A stretch of 64,000 nt of DNA from Urophycis tenuis (GCA_036785325.1 JAXIVH010000014.1:6017486-6081485), one strand, 5' to 3'; positions 32,244 to 43,946 are shown, counted from the first letter of the stretch. Notes: a model not told the origin generated them from the letters alone. Numbers and translations: made by a program.

Positions 32244-32610
32244 GTAAGATTCTCATCCAACACTTAACAACACATATTCTTAGTGGATACGACATGCATG
32301 CATAGACATTGTGTCTCTACCCTATGCAAAGTGAGAGCTACATAGAGTGTGCATAGTGCATAGTGTGTCTTTATTTTGATTTCAATATAATGTTTCACTC
32401 TTTTTGTCTACTTTTGACTCGTGAGCTGCTGTGAATGTAGATACTAAAGATATCTTGTGCAAAATAAATAGTGGGCAGCCGCGGCCTACTGGTTAGGGCT
32501 TCGGACTTGTAACCGGCTGAAGTGCCCTTGAGCAAGGCACCTAACCCCTCACTACTCCCCGAGCGCCGGCAGCTCACTGCCTCGGGATTAGTGTGTGTTT
32601 CACCTCACTG

Positions 32611-33065
32611 TTAGCCTGGGAATTCCCATGCTGCTTTGCGCACGATTTCATTCTCACTGCAAAGACAGCCTGGAAACCACCGCCCTTATTTTCCCCTGAG
32701 TTAGGGAACCAATCACAGAACGGGGGGCAGCAAGACGATGAAGACGTCTATGCGCGACACCGAAGCTTGTAGCGTGTTAATCCAACATGGCAGCGGACAC
32801 AACGTTACCGTTCGATGCAGCCTTAGAAAGTGTATTAAGTAGCTTTTGTAGCAATTAATGTAATTTTAGTAGCTAATTTTTAGTAGCAATTGGCTATGAA
32901 TCGCGCGCAAAGCAGCATGTGAAGAACCAGACGCCATTTGATAGACATTCGTAGCGCCCAATAAACGGCTCTGGGCATTCGTAAACCACGCCTCAAATAC
33001 GAGAAAATGCACACCTAGTTCCCAGACCACCATCTCATTGAGATGTGGACGCGTCAGCCAGGCTA
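32611..33065. mobile_element. hAT-like non-autonomous transposon with 8-bp target duplication
   Basis: The element starts TTAGCCTGG and ends CCAGGCTA, short inverted repeats. CCTCACTG is present on both sides, at 32603-32610 and 33066-33073, and occurs once in the uninterrupted SINE. An 8-bp duplication and short inverted repeats are typical of the hAT superfamily. No ORF. Confidence 0.8.
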
Positions 33066-33162
33066 CCTCACTGTGTGCCTCACCATCACTCTGTGCTGAG
33101 TGTTTCCCACTAATTGACGCACCATCACTCTGTGCTGAGTGTATTCCACTAATTGACGATTG

Positions 33163-33372
33163 GGTTAACCCTCTCAGTCCTAACCTAACCCTAACCTAAC
33201 CCTAACCCTCTCAGTCCTAATCCTCTCATCCCTAACCCTAAATCAGCCCTAACCCTAACCCTCTCAGCCCTTACCCTCTCAGTCCTAACCCTCTCAGCCC
33301 TATCCCTCTCAACACTAATCCTCTCAGCCTTAGGACTGAGAGGGTTAGGACTTAGGGTTAGGGCTGAGATTA
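33163..33372. repeat. Telomere-like CCCTAA array that reverses direction
   Basis: Variants of CCCTAA and CCCTCTCAGTCCTAA run to about 33325, then the array switches to the complementary form (GACTGAGAGGGTTAGG, TTAGGGTTAGGG). The turn is a hairpin, CCTCTCAGCCTTAGGACTGA then GAGG. It lies where the SINE has the sequence GGGTTAA. Confidence 0.8.
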
Positions 33373-33522
33373 AATGCAGAGACCAAATTTCCCTCACAGG
33401 ATCAAGAGTAATTAAAAGAAAAAAAAGAAAACTTTTCTCTTCCTACTAGGATACAAATATAAATGCATGTATATATATTAAACCCCTTCAGGGATTAATA
33501 GTCTTGTCTGTCTCTACCTTCA

Positions 33523-33607
<85 letters not shown>

Positions 33608-33640
33608 GTCTCTCTGTCTGTCTGTCTGTCTGTCTATCAC
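33523..33640 (+). repeat. (TATC)n and (TGTC)n microsatellite
   Basis: About 90 bp of pure TATC units followed by TGTC units, about 75 bp before the acceptor of the calpain ATG exon. Confidence 0.95.
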
Positions 33641-33724
33641 CGTGATCATCAAGACTTGTAAATGTCATTAACGAGAACATGTCAATAAAGGTTAACGTCT
33701 TCTTTTCCAACAGACTCCACTGCC

Positions 33725-36700
33725 ATGGCGTCCCCCGGCGTGTGTCAAAGAATCATGGAGAAGCGCAGCAGGAAAGAGGGCTTCGGCAGCCTGGCGAACC
33801 CCAAGCGGTTCATGAACCAGGACTTCCAGCTGCTGAAGCAGTACTGCACCGAACAGCAGCTGAGATACGTCGACGACATGTTTCCTCCGAACCAGAACTC
33901 CATTGGCCGCGTTTCCCTCTCCCCCTCGGACATGGAGAGGGTCGAGTGGCTGAGACCAGGGGTAGGCATTTCTTTGTTGTTGTTTTTTTTTTGGAGCACT
34001 TGAGGGTCAATGGTGCCGGCTACATGTTTAGAAAGCCAACTGCGTAAAAGTGTGTGGTGTTTTCTGTATTCACGTTGCGGCTTTGAGAGTAACAGAAATG
34101 CATTGACGTTCATGTCCATCTTTCACTCTAGGTGATGTGTCAAAACCCATCCTTGGTTGTTGACGGAGTCTCAAGATTTGATTTTGGCCAAGGAATCGTT
34201 GGTAGGAGACTGGCCCTGAATACATCTTTAATGACGACATCACAGTGAACAGTTTGACATTTAAGATGCATTCACTTTTGCAGCATGCCTGACCATGTTC
34301 TGAAAGGTCCTGTTTCTCTGTGAAGGTAATTGCTGGTTTTTAGCTTCAGTTGGCGCTCTGACATTCCAGAGCCACATCCTGCAGCAAGTTATGCCAGCCG
34401 GGCAATCGTTCACAGACTACTGTGGCATATTCCACTTCAGGGTAAGTCATTTACAAAACATATTAGAAGCTTTTATAGTGGCGAGGGGTCCACGTGGGCT
34501 GTTAATGCCACACTGACCTGGCGTCTTGACAGTATAATAATTTTCCTCGAAAAGACAATGACTACAGCTCTGCTGCTGGGCTTCGATCTTGTGAACCTGC
34601 ACTTCACACCTGCCTGGATGCTGCCCGGGCGTTCAGCACATCTCACGCATGAGCGCTCTCTGTCATCATGAGAAGGCTGGGGATCTTGAGAGAGTCGAAT
34701 CACGTGGCATAGTTTCGGTGTTAATTATTGTCTCTTTAGCCTGACATCGTCAGAACCAAATGACAAATACGTATTCACCTGGAACCTTGCGGTTCGATTA
34801 TAGATTTTGGGGGAGGGTCTTATCAGCATGCATCAACTCCTTGTGACTGTCATGACTCCTTGCCACTGTTTTACACACATATATAACATTTTTTTTCTTA
34901 GTCGTGTTATATAATCCCTGCTCACGTCTGCTCTACATTGTTCAGTTCTGGAGATTTGGATCCTGGGTGGATGTCGTAATCGATGACAAGCTGCCGACTG
35001 TTAACGGCAAACTCATCTTTGTCCACTCCAATACCCCAAATGAGTTCTGGCCCGCGTTGCTGGAGAAAGCCTATGCCAAGTATGAAACTGAAGCAATGGG
35101 AGATTTGGATTTTACAGCGAGCCGTTGAAATGTCCCTCATTACCCGACTTGTGTTTGAACAGGGTTTGTGGCTCTTACGCCAACATGAATGCAGGGACCC
35201 CCGCTGAAGCCTTGGTGGACTTCACGGGGGGCGTTCACATATGCTACGACTTGGCCAAGGCTAAACCAGACCTCTGGAGCACGATGTACCGAGCGGCGCA
35301 GTCCAAGTCATTGATGGGATGTGGCACACCCCAGGGGGTAAGGTCATATCTGACGAAATATGCATGGGGTTTTATTCTGTGGTTTCATTATCAAGTACAC
35401 ACTATTCATTAAGACAAGACAGGATGTTACAATCCCTTGTGCTGTCATCCAAGGTAAACACATGTAGAAGGCCAGCTCAGATAAGACCAAGTATACAACA
35501 CGCGAGTGACATAACCGCCATTAGGTGCAACATAGCAGAACATCAGGCTACGCCATCATACATCTACGGTGTTATTACTCAGGTGGCACCATTCACCCAT
35601 TATCTCGCCTAGCCCACAGCGGTATGCGCCACATCATTGGGGTTGTAACGCATAATACGACAATAAAAAAGTATTCATTGCAAGTGCTGACGTTTAACGT
35701 TCATCCAAAGTGTATCACATACAGTCACAGAACAGTGGGATGGCACGATTCACAGTGGTTGGGAATCAAACCTGTAACCCTAGCTGTTCTAACGCCACGC
35801 ACGACCTTAATGTTTTTTTTTTTTTTCTCAGGAGACGTCCGCCAACACGGTTCTCGCCAACGGGCTGGTGCAGGGACACGCCTACACCGTCACCGGCGTC
35901 AAACAAGTAAGGCTAGCTTATGATTACCATGCCGCTCCACGTCGCCGTCCCAGTCACGGGTAGCCGGCGCAATATGGAACGACTGCGCTCATGTTTGACT
36001 CGAGTCGTTTGACGCCCATCCAGGTGGTCAGCAACGGCCAGCCCGTACCGCTGGTTCGCCTGTTCAACCCCTGGGGCCAGGGCGAGTGGCTCGGGGATTG
36101 GAGTGACAAGTGAGACCATTGTCGTCGTCACTGGGTGCCTCCCGCGCGTGGAGTGGAAAGAGTCAGCCTGGGCCGCGGGAGGCTGGTTTTCCTGTGTCAT
36201 ATCACAATTGGTTGATGGTGCACATGACAAAAGGAAGATGGTCATGCCATGGTTTATTTGTTCCCGTCTTTCAAGGTCTCCGTTGTGGCAAACGATAAGC
36301 GCAGAAGACCGCCTCATGTGCCTGGAAGTGGCCGACAATGGGGAGTTTTGGTAAGTGTGGTGATTTCCTTTCGGCCCGTTCCCGCCGTACCAGCGGCATC
36401 CGGTCAAAGAAAGGCGCTAAGGGTGCCCCCCACCCCCAACACCCAACCTCAATAACACTATGACACGGGCCTTTATTTTATCAGAAATTATTTTATTGGT
36501 TTGGTAAATTTTTCTTGGTCAATTTGTAACCTTGTTTTTGTCTGTCAGAAGACAAATAAGTCACATTAGTTATTTTATCCATTATTTTAATACTTTATAT
36601 TCGTTCAATAATATATTTGGAATGAGAGCATCTGTATTTTGAACGAAGAATCACAGCGAGGCATGTCGTGTTTTTGTGCAGGATGACGATGAAGGACTTC

Positions 36701-39700
36701 TGTAGGTTCTTCTCAGACCTTGACATTTGTTGCCTGTGCCCTGACTTTCTCGATGGCTCAAAATCTTGTCACTGGAAGTCTTTGCTCTATGAAGGCAGAT
36801 GGGTGGCGGGGACCACAGCTGGAGGATGCCTCAACAACCCTGGTACTTTAATAACTTGGTATTTCCTGGATTTTTTTTTTTAATCAAAAAGCTATTTTCG
36901 AGGTGCCTTGAGTCTGGACCAGAGTGGAATGTTCACAAACTGGTTGGCAGAGAGCATAGCATTTTACACCTGCTTTTATTTCCGAAACACATCATGTTAT
37001 TACTTTGGTAGCAGATGTAGCGTAGCGTGATGGCATAGATTGCTACAGGGCACGGCCAGGTCTGGCCGTATCGCTCCTTTAAACGAGGCGAGCCTTCCCA
37101 GCCAGCGGCCGTGTCTGCTGCACGCACTGCGCCAGTGGATTTTGCCTCACGTTTGACCTCACATGTACACTGCACTTGAACACACAGTGCAGTGTGTGTT
37201 CGTTTAGCAGCCGGGTATGCATCGACTGCAAACTGTAGCACTTTCTTTACACACTTGTGGTATCGTAATTCCATTCATGCAACACCACAGTGAGCGGCAT
37301 TACGCTAAACACGGCGTGCACCAGGTACATTTTTATTTCAAGCGGACACACGGTTTTACATTTACATTTGCATTTACATTTAGGCATTTAGCTGACGCTT
37401 TTATCAAAGTCAAAGTCAAAGTAGCTTTATTTTCAATTCCATCACATGGCAATTCACTTGCTAGGCTAACCATTGCTATTACACAACATCTCTGACTGAC
37501 TTGCTGGTTGCATGCGGTCTTGCTCACTGGTTAGGACCAAATAGGTGAATACTCGCACCTCGGCCAAGCCGCCGTGTAGCGAAGCAGCCAGGCTACCCTC
37601 TACCACGCTGCCCAAAAGTCATTGGAAACGCAAAGCTGTTTTCAAACACGACTGCTCCTTTAAACGTTTTTTTTTATTTTTTGCTTTCTCGTCTTGGGCT
37701 TTTGTAGAAATGTTCTGGACGAACCCTCAGTATCGGTTCAAGGTGGAGAGTTTGAACAGCGGCTGCGACCAGGGCGACAACATGCTGGTGACTCTGATGC
37801 AGAAGCCCGAGAAAGGGTCGAGGAAACTGAAAGATATCCTGCACATCGGTTACTCCATCTTTAAGGTTTGCGTTTGTCACCCGTTGGAGCTTTTGCCAAC
37901 TATAACACACGATCGTTTCGGACCACGGACGTTATTTTACGTTTAATTGATGTTTTTTTTCCTGAATATTAACTTACTTTTCATTCATTATTTCAGGTGC
38001 CTGAACAAGTAAGTAAAATGTGTATTATATGATGTTGTGTTTATTTGCATTACATTACAAATAAAAGTTATATTCACAAATGTGCCACCGTGCCACTGTT
38101 CCAAATGTGCCACTTCAATATACAGCTGGAGCGCAGCGTTGAACGTTTTTAAAAGTTTTGTGTTTGGATATTCTTTTATTCCAGTATTTGCCGTCAAACG
38201 GGAAGTTCCCGGCAACATTCTTCACCTCCAACTACGCCGTAGCGCAAACCAAGCAGTACTTGAATTCCCGGGAGGTCATGGAGCTGTTCATGTTGCCGCC
38301 TGGCGAGTACCTGATCGTGCCCTCCACCTTCAATCCCAACGAGACCGCCTCCTTCATCCTGACCATTCTCTCCAAGTCGGAGACTCACGCCCAGTATGAT
38401 CACGCCCTCTCGTCAACTGATACTCATTGTATTCTTGCATGGAAGAATAGTATGGTCATAATATGCGTGCACACTTTCAGTATTCCCCTTTTGCCTGTTT
38501 TCCAGTGACCATTCTGGCCACAGCCACAGTCCAGCCGAGGAGGTATGCAGGATGAGATTCTCTGTGTTGTTAATGCTGTATTGTTCTAGGTTTTTTAATT
38601 CAATTTGATTCTAATTTTATCTTGATTACATGTCTAGCCCATGATGATGGAGTCAACAAACACATACAGCGATGAATCTAACACATTTTTCCGAAATAAC
38701 TCCAATCAGGTATTTTGTGCTACTCAAATCAGTTTTTTTTTAATAACCACTTGCATTAAACTGTTTAACTGATTGGGGATGATTGGGAATCAATACAAAT
38801 TAAATCCTAGCATGCCATATGCTTTACCACTTATACCATATCACGTAAATACGTATTTCCAGTTTGAAGAAGTCCACGCGGAGCAGCTACGCATAATGCT
38901 CAATGAAAACCTCCTCAAAGGTATGGCCTGAAAGGTTGCATGAACGCACTAACCCACAACTGACCAAAGTGAAATCCCTGCACACACTTCAGAAGATATA
39001 GCATAGAAATGGACACAGTTGACTGGGGGTAGAACATGCGTTTATGTCATGCTTATTATTATGGATGTCTATAGTATTTATGGATGTCTTATCATGTTGG
39101 CCAGTAAGGCCAGTGTTGGACCACACACCGCTCACCCAGACGGGCGTCACTGTACACCAAATCGTGTGAAAACGCGGCCTAGTTTATGTTTAGATGTGTG
39201 TCCCTCTGGGCTTGGCTGGCGGCATCGCTGTGAGGTGACATCATGGTGATGGGATGGGTGGGAGCGAAGGTGCATTTTAGTTTTATGTTCTAAAATGAGT
39301 CACTCGGTTGCATTATTTAAGTCACTTTAAAGATATTTTCCGCCACCTCATCACAATGGATTCTCCTGAATTGTTGTATACCCGGTATCGATTGGCAAAC
39401 ACATGACCCGGAGTCATGGTGAATCTGCTTCCGCTACAATTTAGTATTCCAACTGATGAATCACAATGTGGTTGCTAACAGATATTTTCGTCTTAATAGG
39501 ATACGAGAAAGCTGAAGGCTTCAGTCTGGAGGCGTGCCGCAGCATGGTGGCTCTGATGGATGTATCCGACAACACTTGACGTCACATCAGTCACATCAGT
39601 CATGAATGCTTACTCGGCTTGCTTTTGTGCTGTTTACACATAATTGAGGCTGGATTTCGTGAGCCTCGGCTGATGTAATGTTTGCTGATGAAGTAACTCT

Positions 39701-41012
39701 TTATGTTGCCTTCATATGTGTATTCACCCCATTCGACAAACAAGCTAACACTAACCAAATCTACTAAGCCGTGCATGTAAAAATACTAATTGAGTCAAGC
39801 GATGCAAAATTCAAGAGGATTTGTTGGGGCTCCTTGAGTCAAGATCTCAGACATCCATCACTGGCAAACTGAAACGTGACGAGTTCTTGCGTTTGTGGAG
39901 GAAAGTCAACAAGTACAAAGTCAGTAAATGATTGTACAAAAAATGTAAACTGTGTCTGCTATTTAACAAGTTTAAAATGTGTATTAGGCTATTTGCATTT
40001 GTAAGACTAACATTGAACACACAATGTGTTTGTTTGGCATTCATTCTTGGCTTCAGACTTCATGACCATTATTGTACCCAAACAGGACATATTCTCAGAA
40101 ATTGATCCAGACCACGATGGATCTTTGTCACTGCATAAGCTGAGAGGTGCCATCAAGGCTGCAGGTAAACAAAAAACAACACATTTCTTAAAAATGTGTA
40201 CAAGTAAGAGTGCAATACTAAAATTGTGCGTCTCAGGGATGCATCTGAGGGACGACATGCTGAACCTGATGGCCGTTCGTTACGGTACGTCCACCGGGAG
40301 GATCAGCCTGGAGAGCTACGTCAACCTGGTCCTTCGTTTGGATCGCATGGGAAGTAAGTTGTTGAAGCGCTACGAATGTTTCATTGTGTTTTTCATCAAC
40401 CGTTTTTGTTTTGGTCACTTAAAAACCATCTGACTATGCAGTTTCTTCTACTCGACGCGTTAATGTTCATGTATCGATGACCGTTCGTCTTTTCAAAAAC
40501 AGAGATCTACAAACGACTCTCGGTTGGAGAGAGCCTCACTCTCACTGAATCTGAGGTAATGCATAACTATGATATCTATTTTTTAATTTTTTTTGTAATG
40601 TATGCAGACAGGAAGGCAACGAGTGTATGCGTAGTTGCCTCTGTTGTACAGTAATGATCAAACTCTGCGCGTTTAAAGAAATTGTTGCGGTAATAGCTTG
40701 CATAGATGGAATGAATCTACGAAACAGCTTTGCTCGGTATTATTCGATATCGAAACATTAAATAAAGTCTTTATTAGGCTCACCACTAACTAGCCCCCTT
40801 CCGATTGGTCCATCCAAAAACTGGACTGAGAGTAACCATTTGGATGAAGCCCAGATATAGGGAACATTTTTGATTGACACGCACACGTTCGTATGCACGC
40901 TAGTACGCACGTGGTTTGGCTTTAGGACAAGGCTGGGCGTTGTGTCGATTTAATCTAATGTTTCTCATGTATCTCTTATTTCTAGTGGATGTATGTTTCA
41001 ATGTACACATAA
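33725..41012 (+). CDS. Calpain, calpain-13/14-like cysteine protease, complete (693 aa)
   Basis: Twenty-one coding exons join in phase: 33725-33961, 34132-34201, 34326-34441, 34946-35079, 35163-35337, 35832-35906, 36024-36109, 36276-36350, 36682-36842, 37708-37865, 37997-38008, 38185-38393, 38506-38542, 38638-38709, 38863-38920, 39500-39561, 39851-39919, 40086-40164, 40237-40353, 40503-40555 and 40986-41012. The papain-like core has the full triad: Cys in GNCWFLASVGALTF, His in LVQGHAYTVTG, Asn in RLFNPWGQGEW. A C2-like domain (LPPGEYLIVPSTFNPNE) and a penta-EF-hand domain follow a Ser/Asn-rich linker. SRFDFGQG, CRSMVALMD and the tail ESEWMYVSMYT suggest calpain-13/14. Calcium loops are poor; the best, DPDHDGSLSLHK, has Lys in place of the final Glu. 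The length fits typical calpains. Assignment to calpain is sure, the subtype less so. Confidence 0.93.
37365..37500 (-). repeat. SINE tail followed by LINE 3' end fragment
   Basis: CATTTAGCTGACGCTTTTATC is the reverse of the family-S SINE tail. It is joined to (AAAGTC)n then GTAGCTTTATTTTCAATTCC, the reverse of the LINE end at 24590-24690. Lies in the calpain intron before exon 37708. Confidence 0.6.
37997..38008 (+). other. 12-nt calpain microexon
   Basis: GTGCCTGAACAA (Val-Pro-Glu-Gln) lies between ATTTCAG and GTAAGT. It is phase 0 on both sides and bridges domain segments ending GYSIFK and starting YLPSNGKFP. The gene model would still be in frame without it, so skipping would remove just four residues. 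Confidence 0.75.
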
Positions 41013-42004
41013 CCTCCCCATCAACAAAAGAAGATGCATGGACACCTTTTTTACTTTTTTTTTTTTTTTACAATGAATATATATATTTCTTTCTTGCAGT
41101 TGGTGATCAATTTGTTATTTGCTTTTGGGTTATTTTGCTGTGTTGCCAAACTTGTTATGATCTGTGTGTGATTAAGTATAATCTAATTTTTTGGTCTTGA
41201 TGGCCTTGATAGAACATTGTATTAAAAAAAGATAATGTGTCACAATTTCAATTATGTATTGAGATGTCACAAGAGGGTGATTGGAGGACGCTACCTTCCT
41301 GACAGTTCAAGATCTTTACTAAGATCTAAAATTCCCATGAGCAGCCTCACATATTAAGTGGTTGAAACGGCCACCATTACCACTATGTCTCCTTCTGTTG
41401 TGTTTCTTACCTCATTGTGTTTATGTAGTTTAGATTACCAACAGCCAAAATGACAATGAATAAAACGATTTGAAGGAAAGATCACAATCTCTTACTCTAT
41501 ATCAAACATTTTTAACTAACATATTCTCTTTTTCTCTTTATAACTAGCATTTTGAAATGAATTTAAATCAAGAGGGGGGGCTTTTAGACATAACATCGAG
41601 ATTTCTTTCATCTGAATCAACCCTCCCCCCCCCCCAAAAAAAAAAAAAAAAAAAAACCCTACCCTCATGCTCTTGTATGTTGTACGTCTTGGCATTTTAT
41701 AAATTGCTCTTTGTAACTTGGAACTTATCCAGAAATTTTGTATACTAGCAATGGTTAACCTAACAATTGAAATGTTTAAAACTTGTTCTGGTGACATTCT
41801 TACTGTATTGACAGTAATGAAATGTTTCACCTTCGTCTGATAAACTTTTTGTAAGTCGCTTTGGATAAAAGCGTCTGCTAAATGCCCTAAATGTAAATGT
41901 AATTGCTAGCCATAATAAAATCATGAAGGGAGGGACTGAGGAACTCTGACCCAGAGATTCAAGGCGTTCAAAAGCAAGATTCCCTTCACAGTCAGTATGA
42001 TATA
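41013..42004. other. Calpain 3' UTR and intergenic DNA
   Basis: After the stop at 41010-41012 the sequence is AT-rich. AATAAA at 41459-41464 is the best polyadenylation candidate. A poly-C/poly-A junction lies at 41625-41656. A SINE tail fragment is at 41849-41905 (GTAAGTCGCTTTGGATAAAA then GCGTCTGCTAAATG). Confidence 0.5.
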
Positions 42005-42011
42005 AATATTC

Positions 42012-42426
42012 CAACACAGTCTCACGCCAGTTAGGGAAATAGTCACGAAATGTAATATATTGATTCGTGTAGATGGACATGAATTTCCTTTTTTTGTGAC
42101 ACTCAGCACATCTTTCAAACTAATGTATTTCAATGGAAGTATCTTTCGTGCCTGCACCACATTTTTACAGTAAATACTACAGTACCCACGAGCCTCATAG
42201 CGAAGACGCCAGCTAAAGCTGCCCGAGGACCTGCCGGCAGTTCTCTTTTAATGATATCCTAAACCTAGGATATCACAGTTACGGGTTAGGGTTAGGGTTT
42301 GGGTTAGGGTTATAGGGTTATAATGAAAGTCGTCACGAAAAAAAGGGAAATTTGTGTCCATGTACATTAATCAATAGATTAGGACTATTTTGTGACTATT
42401 TGACAAACTGCCGCGAGACTGGGTTG
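42012..42426. mobile_element. Small inverted-repeat transposon (MITE), family B, with 7-bp target duplication
   Basis: Left end CAACACAGTCTCACGCCAG; reverse complement of the right end CAACCCAGTCTCGCGGCAG: 16 of 19 match. AATATTC flanks both ends, at 42005-42011 and 42427-42433. The 415-bp element contains a short run of GTTAGGG units near 42283-42315. A non-autonomous DNA transposon; the superfamily is not clear. Confidence 0.85.
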
Positions 42427-42761
42427 AATATTCAGCCTTTTCTTTTCTGACACTTGCAACACAGGAATTCCTTAACCATCTAAAAACCTGTAAGTCAGTT
42501 TGAGAATCAGAAGCTGTACCTTGCTCGGGCTGCAGGTAGTACAGGAAGTAAAATTTATTACACAATATCATAGGAGATACATGTTTGTGTCATGATATGT
42601 GTTTTTGTTTTCCAAAAAACATTTAACATTGATTATGATGACTATGCATTTATTAATGTCTTACTTTAAAAAAGCATCAATAGATTATATAGATTCCCTA
42701 AATTGCGTATATATCGCATAGACTGTCAGCTAATGTATTGTATTGTACAACTATTGTAGAA

Positions 42762-43229
42762 CTATTTTTGTAATAATGGAACATTACAAAGATCTGTACT
42801 GCAGAAGTATCTCTGGACGATGTCCATAACTGAAGCTTTGGATTCATTTTCAGTTGCACATCTCAGCACTTCACCGTCTGCAAAGAAGAAAATATATTGA
42901 CAGCGCATTATTCTAAACAAACAAAGGATAACTGGAAACTAAAATCGCTTGCATGAACTACAGTGAACTACAGTATATAGGCTATATAATTTTTTTTTAA
43001 ATGTCTTTACCAAAATATTGACTATTGCTACACTGTTCCCAAAACAAACTGTGTGCATTGCGTTCCTATAACAGCCCAATGTTAGTCCCACCACTGAAAT
43101 ATACATGTATGTGTGTGTGTGTGTGTGTGCGTGTGCGTGTGTGTATGTGTGTGCGTGGGTGCGTGCGTGCGTGTGTGCGTGTGTGCATGTGTGTGTGTGT
43201 GCGTGGGTGCGTGCGTGCGTGCGTGCGTG

Positions 43230-43262
<33 letters not shown>

Positions 43263-43939
43263 TCAGTCATTTAAAGGGAATGTCGGCGCAAGCCAATTGC
43301 TCACAGGCTGGCTTGTTCATTACAATCCGAACACATCGTGTGAACCGTCCGCTGCAATCCACCTCGTTAATATCAGACTGAAGGCAGTGTGGCTGTTCTT
43401 CAGAAATGCTCGAACAGTTGTAGCACCTCAGTGCTTGGACAGCTGTAAAAAAAAACCCCGCCAAAGCCATTTCCTCAATTGCGCACATCGATCACAATGT
43501 GTTTGCGTTTGTCACAGTGAAATGAAATGCTACGGCACTGAAATATTCATTCTTGTATTTCACATCCACTTTTGACTTTTCAGAGCAAATCAGATGTCTT
43601 TCTTGAATAATGAAAGGAAGAACTCTTATAACCCATATAATCAATTTATCATAATCCCTTTATCATTAGTAGTCAATTGTCCATGTTAATCCTCAATGGA
43701 GGTCCCTATTCAGTCACTCCTGTACCTGAATCTACTCTATTGTACATATCTAAATGTGCTGCGGTAAAGTACTTCTATATTGCACTACAATGTTTACACG
43801 TATGTCAAAGTGTTTGAAGTCTTTTTTACTCAATTTCGCAATCTTTAGAAACACTTTGAATGTTTAGAAAGTAGGCCTACTTACATTGAACACACGTTAC
43901 TGCTAAAAGTGCAGCCAATATGAATATTGAGGATGCCAT
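42762..43939 (-). CDS. Secreted Ly6/uPAR (three-finger) domain protein, 102 aa
   Basis: Three coding exons on the minus strand join in phase: 43939-43885 (signal peptide MASSIFILAALLAVTCVQ), 43442-43305 and 42877-42762 (stop TAG). Exon 2 has the opening LRCYNCSS of the Ly6 fold and ends at a good donor, GTGAGC. Exon 3 follows TTCTTCTTTGCAG and ends with YFCSTDLCN, the family signature, then only six residues. There is no hydrophobic tail, so no GPI anchor and a secreted product. Mature cysteines number eight; the pair equal to Cys45-Cys63 of CD59 is missing. Ly6 proteins act as extracellular ligands or receptor modulators. The exact member is not recognised. AATAAA (minus strand) at 42653-42648 suits the 3' end. 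Confidence 0.85.
43096..43262 (+). repeat. (TG)n microsatellite with GCGTGG variants
   Basis: About 155 bp of TG with interspersed GCG. It lies in the intron between exons 2 and 3 of the Ly6 gene. It generates spurious Cys/Val-rich ORFs. Confidence 0.95.
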
Positions 43940-43946
43940 TTTTTGG

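Larger units (their letters stand above)
32471..33410 (+). mobile_element. tRNA-derived SINE, family B, copy 2, interrupted twice
   Basis: Head GGGCAGCCGCGGCCTACTGG with the A-box-like GGTTAGGGCTTCGG; the B-box region is deleted relative to copy 1. The body is split by a transposon at 32611-33065, continues with CTCACTGTGTGCCTCACCAT, carries a 38-bp tandem duplication (33071-33160), is split again by a telomere-like array, and ends AATGCAGAGACCAAATTTCC. All the pieces align in order with copy 1 at 25306-25585. It lies in the first calpain intron. Confidence 0.75.

Noticed and set aside
33163..33372. True chromosome end
   Set aside because: The array is short, degenerate, reverses direction and is flanked on both sides by one SINE copy and by gene sequence.
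39500..39579. Early end of the calpain gene at the stop after MVALMDVSDNT
   Set aside because: A donor lies just after MVALMD, and the following exons restore a full penta-EF-hand domain in phase.
43267..43488. Single-exon 73-aa Ly6 protein ending PACEQLACADIPFK
   Set aside because: A strong donor GTGAGC inside it connects in phase to an exon ending FCSTDLCN, the expected family C-terminus, and a separate exon supplies the signal peptide.
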